A stretch of DNA of 14,503 bases from Campylobacterales bacterium (GTDB taxonomy: Bacteria > Campylobacterota > Campylobacteria > Campylobacterales > Arcobacteraceae). Every line of letters begins with the position of its first letter. Position 1 is the stretch's first letter. Location of the stretch: positions 1-14,503 of the forward strand of contig JADHTT010000005.1 of assembly GCA_016784825.1 (NCBI GenBank). The letters run 5' to 3'. The notes beneath the pieces are model-generated. The model was not told the origin of the DNA, searched no databases, and was given only the letters and a program-made list of their open reading frames with translations. Below are positions 1 to 4,147 of this stretch, piece after piece. The position numbers and the translations under genes are program-made.

Positions 1-122
1 CGTCCATCTATATTACCAATGAATAAAAGAAAGAGCAACACTAAGGCTATAATTAATTTCTTATTTAATTCTTTTTCAAGAATATCCTTTTTTTGTATAT
101 TTGTATCTTTAAAAGAAGCCAT
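1..122 (-). CDS. Partial small membrane protein of cassette 3
   Basis: This is the N-terminal 40 codons of an open frame that leaves the window at its left edge. It starts at the ATG at 122..120, two bases after the TAA of the upstream gene (125..355), so the two are probably translated as an operon. The visible part has a polar, lysine-rich N-terminus (MASFKDTNIQKKD...) and then a hydrophobic stretch at about residues 24-36 (IIALVLLFLLFIG), which looks like one membrane segment with a cytoplasmic N-terminus. I recognise no family. By position it belongs to integron cassette 3. Function unknown; the frame and the TM segment are what is seen, the rest is inference. Confidence 0.5.
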   Translation of the reverse strand, partial: MASFKDTNIQKKDILEKELNKKLIIALVLLFLLFIGNIDG

Positions 123-124
123 CT

Positions 125-355
125 TTATATATCCCAAATTGAAATATTTGTTTTAAGTACATTATCAAGTGCTTCATTTAGATAAATAAAAGATTGCATT
201 TTGTTTACTTTTTCTCTTTCTTCTCCAATATCTAAATTTGGTGTTCCTAAAAATACTTTGTATCCTGTTGTGAATTTTAAGATACTTAAATGTCCATCTG
301 TTTTTTCTTTAGCTAATAACTCAGCCTTTTCTAGTAGTGTTTGTAAATCGTTCAT
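125..355 (-). CDS. Small hypothetical protein, first gene of cassette 3
   Basis: A 76-residue soluble protein with no signal peptide or membrane segment. The start is supported by an AAAGGA Shine-Dalgarno sequence a few bases before the ATG. Residues 1-20 look helical and charged (DLQTLLEKAELLAKEKTDG). A central part with aromatic and glycine residues follows (HLSILKFTTGYKVFLGTPN) and then another helix. This resembles small single-domain proteins often carried by integron cassettes and phages, but I cannot name a family. It is the first gene after the attC site at 561..692 and is read in the same direction as all other cassette genes. A TAA followed after two bases by the next ATG links it to the truncated membrane protein at 1..122. 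Confidence 0.6.
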   Translation of the reverse strand: MNDLQTLLEKAELLAKEKTDGHLSILKFTTGYKVFLGTPNLDIGEEREKVNKMQSFIYLNEALDNVLKTNISIWDI

Positions 356-560
356 GATTTTCCTTTAAATTTATTTACCATAATAGGTATATATAAATTT
401 AAAGAATTTTTATATTTTCAGAAATTTTGATTAAACTTTTTTAAAAAGTTTTGAGCCAATCACTTAAAAACAAAATATTTAATGATGGTTTGATTTGTAG
501 AGTTTCCCTTAAGCAAGATTTATTTTACAGTTTCATTGCCATCATATCTTTAAAACTTAA
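356..560. other. Cassette 3 leader, no gene seen
   Basis: About 200 bases with no credible ORF on either strand. Going down the - strand from attC there are only a few-codon frames. There is a 9-bp perfect inverted repeat at 433..441/443..451 (AAACTTTTT/AAAAAGTTT), which could be a weak terminator or chance in AT-rich DNA. An AT-rich stretch around 380..395 (TATATATACCTATTATGG on the - strand) may be the promoter of the gene at 125..355. Nothing else is recognisable. Confidence 0.4.
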
Positions 561-692
561 ATATAACGTTTGAAGTGAACTACAAGATGGTATCACTTCA
601 GAAATATTTGAAACTTAATTAAATTTTCTTTACAAATTAAAAGCTCGAATTATCGCAAGTGTAATCTTGTTAGTTCCTCTGATTTGTTGTAT
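561..692 (-). other. attC recombination site of cassette 2
   Basis: A 132-bp imperfect palindrome downstream of the TA pair. On the - strand it opens with the R'' box ATACAAC (692..686) and closes with GTTATAT (567..561), the hybrid R' box shared with cassette 3. Inside, AACTAACAAGAT (675..664) pairs with ATCTTGTAGTT (588..578) except for one unpaired A, as expected for an extrahelical base of a folded attC. The terminal region continues with CACTT/AAGTG pairs (594..598/657..661). The length resembles Vibrio-type long attC sites more than 59/60-bp ones. The R'' box is the exact complement of GTTGTAT, the R' box rebuilt from the start of cassette 2. Confidence 0.88.
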
Positions 693-697
693 CTGCC

Positions 698-982
698 TTA
701 CCTAGTAGGTTTATTTCTATTAAATATTCGTAAAACCTCAATTAAATCTTTTTCAAAATTTACTTTATAATTTATAGTATAACCTTTATATGTCATATCT
801 CTTATATTTTCATTTTTAAAATATATTGATTGTCTGTATTTAAATGGATTATTTGGGATTAAAAATATCAATTCCTCAAGTTCATTAGCAAAATTTATAC
901 TCGCTCCAACTTTATCTTTTGCTATATAGTTTACAATTTGTAATAATTGGTTTTCAAAAGTTTTTTTATAACTAATTTGCAT
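698..982 (-). CDS. RelE/ParE-family toxin
   Basis: A 94-residue protein with the pattern of the RelE/ParE toxin superfamily: an N-terminal helical pair (FENQLLQIVNYIAKDK, about residues 9-24; a second helix around 30-45), the proline-arginine turn NNPFKYRQS (44-52), then strands (IRDMTYKGYTINYKV, about 60-74; LIEVLRIFNRNKP, 80-92). Members act either as mRNA interferases or as gyrase poisons. The IF.R..P ending and R..TYKGY strand lean to the ParE side, but the target cannot be decided here. The ATG follows the antitoxin stop codon with no gap (TAAATG), so the pair is translationally coupled, antitoxin first. The stop lies 5 bp before the attC R'' box. Confidence 0.85.
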   Translation of the reverse strand: MQISYKKTFENQLLQIVNYIAKDKVGASINFANELEELIFLIPNNPFKYRQSIYFKNENIRDMTYKGYTINYKVNFEKDLIEVLRIFNRNKPTR

Positions 983-1225
983 TTAGTTTAGTGTTTTTAA
1001 ATGATTGTTTATATTTTTCCATAAGTCATTATGTGAAATCATTTCAGCAGTTCCACTTTCAACTTCTTGTAAATCTTGTTCTAATTGTTGTTGTCTTTCA
1101 TAAAAATATGGGTCTTGTTCTAAATTTTTATCTTTTTGAAGTTGAACTTTATCTTTATAATGCTCAATAATAGTTAAAAAATCTTGAACAAAATTATCTT
1201 GAATATTTACTGTTAATGTTTGCAT
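983..1225 (-). CDS. Antitoxin of the cassette 2 TA pair
   Basis: An 80-residue acidic, glutamine-rich protein directly upstream of the ParE/RelE-type toxin, which is the typical order for a type II antitoxin. The N-terminus (MQTLTVNIQDNFVQDFLTII) is compatible with a short strand followed by a helix, as in small DNA-binding dimerisation domains. The middle part (YERQQQLEQDLQEVESG, about 42-58) is a charged helix and the C-terminal tail (MISHNDLWKNINNHL) resembles toxin-embracing tails in this class. AAGGA at 1237..1233 is a good Shine-Dalgarno seven bases from the ATG. A -10 box and a 13-bp inverted repeat lie just upstream and are the obvious place for autoregulation. Antitoxin assignment is by position and general pattern. 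Confidence 0.72.
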   Translation of the reverse strand: MQTLTVNIQDNFVQDFLTIIEHYKDKVQLQKDKNLEQDPYFYERQQQLEQDLQEVESGTAEMISHNDLWKNINNHLKTLN

Positions 1226-1253
1226 GATAAAATCCTTACTGTAAATTAACTGA

Positions 1254-1290
1254 ATTATATCAAAACTTAAGTGAAATTCACTTAAGTTTT
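1254..1290 (-). promoter_or_regulatory. TA promoter with palindromic operator candidate
   Basis: A perfect inverted repeat with 13-bp arms (1262..1274 and 1278..1290, core AAAACTTAAGTG) and a 3-nt loop lies two bases upstream of a perfect -10 box on the - strand (TATAAT, 1259..1254). The antitoxin ATG is 28 bp further. A palindrome overlapping the -35 region of a TA promoter fits an operator for the antitoxin-toxin complex. It could also end transcription from the DUF2188 gene as an AT-rich hairpin, but no U-run follows directly. Confidence 0.55.
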
Positions 1291-1294
1291 AAAT

Positions 1295-1525
1295 TTAACC
1301 TTTTGGTGGATATGGGTCATTACCATGACTATCTTTTGCAGATATTTTCCCATCTTTATTATGTATTGTTAATTCTGTATTTTGATTTTGACTGATTGTT
1401 CTTGCTCTATCAGTAGCTTCTTTTTTTGTATCAAAGTGTCCTGATGACCTTTGACCACCACTTTGCTTTATATCCCAGCCACCTTTTTCTTTGTTTGGAA
1501 CTACATGTGTACTTTTTGTCGCCAT
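1295..1525 (-). CDS. DUF2188 domain protein
   Basis: A 76-residue protein that matches the DUF2188 pattern along its whole length: a strand with a V.PNKE.GGWD.K..G motif (about residues 8-23), the FDTKKEA..RAR helix (31-42), then a strand and an ending rich in D, G and P (DSHGNDPYPPKG, 65-76). The fold resembles a small beta-beta-alpha-beta unit; no biochemical role is established to my knowledge. AGGAGG lies a few bases before the ATG and overlaps the end of the preceding gene region (stop at 1544..1542), so the two were probably co-transcribed. DUF2188 genes are common in plasmids and integron cassettes, which fits this place. Confidence 0.85.
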   Translation of the reverse strand: MATKSTHVVPNKEKGGWDIKQSGGQRSSGHFDTKKEATDRARTISQNQNTELTIHNKDGKISAKDSHGNDPYPPKG

Positions 1526-1541
1526 AACTTCCTCCTATTTT

Positions 1542-1966
1542 TTATTGACCATACATTTTTAGTCCTGTTCCGTAGGGATTATTAGGACTATCACTTTTAT
1601 ACTTGCTACCTGCACCATAAGGATTATTTATACTATCTGGTGAATATTTACTTCCATATCTGCCGTATGGATTTGATACTGAATCTGGATCATATTTATT
1701 GCTACTTAGCTTACCTCTGTAATTTCCTTGTGAATCATAAAGTTTTGGTGCATTTGTTGCGTAAGGATTATTTGCAGATTATTACTATACTTACTGCCAT
1801 ATTGTCCGTATGAGTTGTTTATACTATTTGAACGATATTTACTTCCTGAACCATACTTATTATTTGACGAGTTCGCTCCGTATGGATTACTGCTATAATT
1901 ACCTAAGTAGTCGCCACCTAATAATATTGATGTTAAAAATATAACTCCAACAACTGTCTTTTTCAT
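1542..1966 (-). pseudogene. Frameshifted exported NPYG-repeat protein
   Basis: The frame from the ATG at 1966 begins with a signal-peptide-like start (MKKTVVGVIFLTSILLGG) followed by repeats such as SSNPYG, NKYGSGSKY and YGQYGSKYS. It then leaves the repeat pattern at about 1780 (after KYSNN) and stops at 1706. In another - strand frame the pattern resumes at once (SANNPYATNAPKLYDSQGNY, then several SxNPYG.YGSKYS.DS units) and ends GTGLKMYGQ with TAA at 1544..1542. The span of 425 nt is one short of 142 codons, so a single missing base near 1778..1780 (AATAATCTGC on the - strand) explains the break. Proteins of this type, with an NAPKLYDS segment between NPYG repeats, occur widely as small secreted proteins of unknown function. 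It is either a genuine frameshift or a sequencing error. Confidence 0.75.
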
Positions 1967-2010
1967 TTTATAAATCCTGTTAATAGTTGCTGAAATTTCT
2001 ATACATATAG

Positions 2011-2141
2011 ATACAACAGTTGAGTTAAGTTACAAGGCGTTTTACTACTTAAAAGTTAGTATTGTGTAGAAACTTTATTTTTAAGTAAAAGCTAAAATTT
2101 ACCGCAGTATAGCCTTGTTAAATTTCTACGATTTGTTATGT
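2011..2141 (-). other. attC recombination site of cassette 1
   Basis: A 131-bp imperfect palindrome. On the - strand R'' is ACATAAC (2141..2135) and the closing hybrid R' is GTTGTAT (2017..2011). TAACAAGGC (2120..2112) pairs with GCCTTGTA (2038..2031) leaving one unpaired A, the same kind of extrahelical base as in the other site. The loop region can pair further (TTTTAC/GTAAAA and TTAAAA/TTTTAA around 2040..2054 and 2079..2090). R'' overlaps the toxin stop codon (TAA at 2138..2136). R'' is the exact complement of GTTATGT at 3857..3851, the R' rebuilt from the start of cassette 1. Confidence 0.88.
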
Positions 2142-2426
2142 CCTGCCTTGTAAGTTTATTGGATTTCTACTAGTGTGAAATATAGCTAATATCATAATTA
2201 CATCTTCATATTGTTCATATATTACAATATAAGGAAACTTATCCATCAAAACTTTTTGTGATGTTTTTGTTTCATATTGATATAAATTTGGAAAGTCTAA
2301 TATTTTATTAAATGTTAAATCTAAATGATGAATAAACTTTTCTTTTAGATTTAAATCTATTTTAAAATAATGGCTTAATGCTTCTTGCAAATCCTCTTCC
2401 GCTTTTGGATGTAGTTTAATATTCAT
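2136..2426 (-). CDS. RelE/ParE-family toxin
   Basis: A 96-residue protein with the superfamily pattern: a starting strand then PKAEEDLQEALSHYFKID (about residues 7-24, the A..DL.EA..YY-like helix), a second helix (KFIHHLDLTFNKILDFP, 30-46), and the C-terminal strands KFPYIVIYEQYEDVIMILAIFHTSRNP (63-89), where FPY.V.Y and the ILA.FH..R.P ending are typical of ParE-like plasmid toxins. The start follows the antitoxin stop after two bases. Its TAA lies inside the attC R'' box, so gene and recombination site are fused with no spare sequence. Its sequence is clearly different from the cassette 2 toxin, so the two pairs are not recent duplicates. Confidence 0.85.
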   Translation of the reverse strand: MNIKLHPKAEEDLQEALSHYFKIDLNLKEKFIHHLDLTFNKILDFPNLYQYETKTSQKVLMDKFPYIVIYEQYEDVIMILAIFHTSRNPINLQGRT

Positions 2427-2428
2427 TA

Positions 2429-2671
2429 TTATCTTGAAATATCACTTTTAACCTTATTCCATGAACGACCTATTGATGGGTTATTGTGAAATGATAAAAT
2501 TCTTGAATTTAGTTCTTCTTTTTGTTTAATCGAAAGTTCTAAACTATTTTGATTTATTTCAAAATCTTTTATATTATTCTCTACAATAAATTTTAAAGCT
2601 CTTATAATTTCATCTTTTGAGTGATTAAAAAATTGCTCTATCTTTGGTTCTTGTATTGATAATTGCATCAT
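2429..2671 (-). CDS. Addiction-module antitoxin (PF09720-like)
   Basis: An 80-residue protein whose C-terminal half (about 45-79: LELSIKQKEELNSRILSFHN, then NPSIGRSWNKVKSDI) fits the 'unstable antitoxin / addiction module component' pattern, in which a helix with L.RL..~~..NP is followed by W..V...I. The N-terminal half has a helix-rich stretch (SKDEIIRALKFIVENN). It precedes and is coupled to the ParE-like toxin. Two ATGs in tandem (2671 and 2668) are possible; GAGGAG (2683..2678) is seven bases from the first, which is preferred. A TATTAT -10 box and an imperfect inverted repeat upstream suggest that the pair has its own autoregulated promoter. Confidence 0.8.
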   Translation of the reverse strand: MMQLSIQEPKIEQFFNHSKDEIIRALKFIVENNIKDFEINQNSLELSIKQKEELNSRILSFHNNPSIGRSWNKVKSDISR

Positions 2672-2690
2672 GATAAGCTCCTCAACTCTA

Positions 2691-2734
2691 ATAATACAAT
2701 AATAACATATTTTTTTGAATATATGATAATATTG
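2691..2734 (-). promoter_or_regulatory. TA promoter with imperfect palindrome
   Basis: Two 14-nt arms, CAATAATAACATAT (2697..2710) and ATATGATAATATTG (2721..2734), match as inverted repeats at 12 of 14 positions. They directly abut a TATTAT -10 candidate (2696..2691, - strand) upstream of the antitoxin. The layout mirrors the other TA pair (palindrome, then -10 box, then Shine-Dalgarno), which supports a role as operator. AT-rich composition weakens the case. Confidence 0.45.
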
Positions 2735-2740
2735 ATATTT

Positions 2741-3358
2741 TTATTTTATATGACATTGTAAAATATTTTCATTTTTAAAATTAAATATTTGATTTCCCAG
2801 TTTTAAAAAAATTGTGTTATATTTTATATTGTCTTTATTTTCAATAAGATATTTTGATAAATTAATAGTAACCATATCAATATCAAGTGTAGCTCTAGTT
2901 TCTGAATGCACTAATAAAATATTTTCATTAAATTTTTTATAACTATCAAATTTTTTTATTTTTTTAGAAATTGCATTAACAATATCATTTAAAACTTTTT
3001 CTTCTAATTCGTAACCTTTATACGGTCTTCCAATTAACTTGTCTTTTGATTTATTCAAAAGATTAATAATTTCCTGTTTTGACATTTGCTCATCTTCAAA
3101 TAAAGTTGGGCAAATTGATGTGTTATTAAACTCTGTATCTCTGATAAAACTTACTTTTTGCATATTTTGGTCTAATGCTCTTGTAATTTCTATACCAATT
3201 GTATTTTTGCAATCACCAATAATAAAATCTGGACTTTCTGATTTTGTTATTGTGATCTTGTCATAATTTAATTGTAGCATTTTATAACAATTATCGAGTA
3301 ATAACTTTATTAGATGATTTTCAATTCTATCTTTAGTCCATTCTTTACTTGATACCAT
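2741..3358 (-). CDS. Possible PD-(D/E)XK nuclease-fold protein
   Basis: A 205-residue soluble protein. Residues 41-59 (ESPDFIIGDCKNTIGIEIT) form the kind of PD-x(n)-(I/V)E(I/V)x motif found in PD-(D/E)XK nuclease-fold proteins: D44 and E57 would be metal ligands, and T59 stands where the catalytic Lys usually is. An earlier acidic residue (E13) in the first helix fits the N-terminal Glu of this fold. The rest is lysine-rich helices and a strand around 145-153 (ENILLVHSE) as in similar small cassette-borne proteins. The start overlaps the lipoprotein gene by 14 bp, so the two are coupled. It may be a nuclease with a defence or mobile-DNA role, but the missing Lys and lack of a recognised family leave this open. 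Confidence 0.5.
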   Translation of the reverse strand: MVSSKEWTKDRIENHLIKLLLDNCYKMLQLNYDKITITKSESPDFIIGDCKNTIGIEITRALDQNMQKVSFIRDTEFNNTSICPTLFEDEQMSKQEIINLLNKSKDKLIGRPYKGYELEEKVLNDIVNAISKKIKKFDSYKKFNENILLVHSETRATLDIDMVTINLSKYLIENKDNIKYNTIFLKLGNQIFNFKNENILQCHIK

Positions 3359-3854
3359 ATTTTTCTTTTATTGATTTAATAATAAAATTCGCTTCATAGA
3401 CAATAGTATTGTTTTTTGGTTTTTCTTTAAAACATATTATCGTATTGTTTGTACTTGGTTTTGATATATTATATGTTTGACCACCATATGTTCTTGTATT
3501 TGCTGAACCATAAAAAGTATTTCCATAAACATTACCATTTATATTTGTATGTGAGCGAGTTGGTGTAGTATATGTACTATTTCTAGTATAGTTTTCTGAA
3601 TTTGTAATAATAAAATATTTATAACCATTTTTCAAACTTAATTCTGCTGACCTTAACAATGTAAAATCTGCTGTTCTTTGTCTTGATGTAAAACCATTTC
3701 CTCGAAAAGATACATTGAAAACATTATTACCTAATCTTGTTTCTGTATATCCACCAGTGAATCCTGTTGATTGATATTTTGTAGCACAACCACTAAATAT
3801 AAATACCGCTATTACTAAAATCATCCATTGTCGTATATTGTCTCCTTTTGACAT
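3345..3854 (-). CDS. CC0125/CC1285-family-like lipoprotein
   Basis: A 169-residue protein with an N-terminal hydrophobic stretch (MILVIAVFIFSGC, residues 11-23) ending in a lipobox-like FSGC with C23 as the predicted lipidated cysteine. The mature part starts ATKYQSTGFTGGYTETRL and continues with VSFRGNGFTSRQ..ADFTLLRSAEL.L..GY.YFII, the characteristic pattern of the CC0125/CC1285 family of small envelope lipoproteins of unknown function. The middle (about 91-132) is rich in N, T, G and Y. The ATG sits within the attI/cassette junction (GTTATGT, 3857..3851) and no Shine-Dalgarno is visible before it. An AAAGGAG lies inside the frame at codons 3-5 and is 16 bases from the in-frame ATG of residue 11, too far for a normal start. 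It would be driven by a promoter on the attI side. Confidence 0.78.
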   Translation of the reverse strand: MSKGDNIRQWMILVIAVFIFSGCATKYQSTGFTGGYTETRLGNNVFNVSFRGNGFTSRQRTADFTLLRSAELSLKNGYKYFIITNSENYTRNSTYTTPTRSHTNINGNVYGNTFYGSANTRTYGGQTYNISKPSTNNTIICFKEKPKNNTIVYEANFIIKSIKEKYGIK

Positions 3855-3857
3855 AAC
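3851..3857 (-). other. attI crossover point (GTTATGT)
   Basis: On the - strand the heptamer GTTATGT fits the integron core site G^TTRRRY at its first four positions. The cut falls between 3857 and 3856, so cassette 1 begins with TTATGT. The exact complementarity to the R'' box of cassette 1's attC (ACATAAC, 2141..2135) shows that this is the junction. The rest of attI lies between here and intI, but its integrase-binding repeats cannot be delimited by eye. Confidence 0.75.
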
Positions 3858-4060
3858 TATTTATTGTACATACATTATATATCAAACACCCTAAAAATCA
3901 TCAAATAGTATAACACTTTAAATGTATGATATTGAAAATGCTACAAAGCCTATAAATAAGTCATTCTTACAAAATATTACTAAAAAGTATTGCAATTTGA
4001 CATATTTTTTAAAGAAGTTATTCAATTAAGGTATAGTTTTAATATTGGACTAATAAGGTA
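3858..4060. other. attI region and divergent promoters
   Basis: This stretch between cassette 1 and the intI leader holds no ORF. It should contain attI proper and the promoters. On the + strand a TATAGT box at 4032..4037 with a weak TTAAAG at 4009..4014 (17-bp spacer) is a candidate intI promoter. A perfect TTGACA at 3997..4002 has no -10 box at normal distance. No LexA-type site was found. Confidence 0.4.
3874..3904 (-). promoter_or_regulatory. Candidate cassette promoter Pc
   Basis: Reading toward the cassettes, a perfect TATAAT (3879..3874) lies 19 bp after TTGATG (3904..3899), 20 bp upstream of the lipoprotein start. The spacer is longer than ideal, but a strong -10 box alone is usual in Campylobacterota. 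The position just outside the attI crossover is that expected of Pc, which would transcribe the first cassette. Confidence 0.5.
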
Positions 4061-4101
4061 TGTCCGTAATAGTCAATCATAATGTATTACTATTACGGAC
4101 A
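4061..4101. repeat. 13-bp inverted repeat in the intI leader
   Basis: TGTCCGTAATAGT (4061..4073) and ACTATTACGGACA (4089..4101) are perfect inverted repeats around a 15-nt spacer, 46 bp before the intI start. They are less AT-rich than their surroundings. No U-run follows, so this is not a terminator. An operator for intI or a leader hairpin that limits its translation is likely; an old transposon end is also possible. Confidence 0.6.
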
Positions 4102-4147
4102 AAATCTTAATAGTATAGCAAAACGATAGATACACTTTGGAGATAAA

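Larger units (their letters stand above)
1..566 (-). mobile_element. Integron cassette 3, partial (5' part)
   Basis: On the - strand this cassette begins at 566 with TTATAT, directly after the G of the preceding attC R' box (GTTATAT, 567..561), and continues beyond the left edge. It carries the 76-aa protein and the truncated membrane protein. Its own attC is not visible. By the rule that holds for cassettes 1 and 2, that attC should have the R'' box ATATAAC. Confidence 0.7.
567..2016 (-). mobile_element. Integron cassette 2 (four ORFs)
   Basis: A 1450-bp cassette read on the - strand, starting TTGTAT at 2016 and ending at the G at 567 inside its attC. Contents in order: a frameshifted repeat protein (1966..1542), a DUF2188 protein (1525..1295), an antitoxin (1225..983) and a ParE/RelE-type toxin (982..698), then attC. 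The gaps between genes hold no attC, so the whole stretch should move as one circle. Four ORFs in one cassette is unusual. Confidence 0.8.
2017..3856 (-). mobile_element. Integron cassette 1 (four ORFs)
   Basis: An 1840-bp cassette read on the - strand, from TTATGT at 3856 to the G at 2017. Contents in order: a lipoprotein (3854..3345), a possible PD-(D/E)XK protein (3358..2741), an antitoxin (2671..2429) and a toxin (2426..2136), then attC. It is the newest insertion by position, next to attI. No internal attC is visible in the 69-nt gap before the TA pair. Confidence 0.8.

Noticed and set aside
433..451. Inverted repeat AAACTTTTT/AAAAAGTTT as a terminator
   Set aside because: A/T-only stems of this size are frequent in such AT-rich DNA and no gene end is close by, so it is not listed as a terminator.
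1226..1294. Short, 60-bp class attC in the gap before the cassette 2 TA pair
   Set aside because: There is an inverted repeat, but no RYYYAAC/GTTRRRY boxes at its ends; an operator or terminator explains it better. The same was found for the gap 2672..2740.
1542..1966. Tandem repeats as a CRISPR array
   Set aside because: The repeated units encode NPYG-type peptide repeats of uneven spacing and lack unique spacers. No CRISPR array is seen anywhere in the window.
2136..2671. The two TA pairs as a recent duplication
   Set aside because: Toxins and antitoxins differ throughout; they share only the general fold pattern and layout.
3039..3266. Open frame on the + strand (75 codons) inside the PD-(D/E)XK-like gene
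   Set aside because: Shadow of the - strand gene, whose frame is longer, coupled to its neighbour and contains recognisable motifs. The same applies to small antisense frames within intI, recD2, cca and priA.
3908..4024. A third attC-like pair, GTATAAC at 3908 and GTTATTC at 4018, 117 bp apart
   Set aside because: The boxes do not complement each other exactly and the inner sequence has no convincing stem, unlike the two real sites. It is probably part of attI or chance.
4021..4147. LexA-type operator upstream of intI
   Set aside because: No CTGT-N8-ACAG-like or GAAC-N4-GTTC-like site is present; the dyad at 4061..4101 does not match either form.
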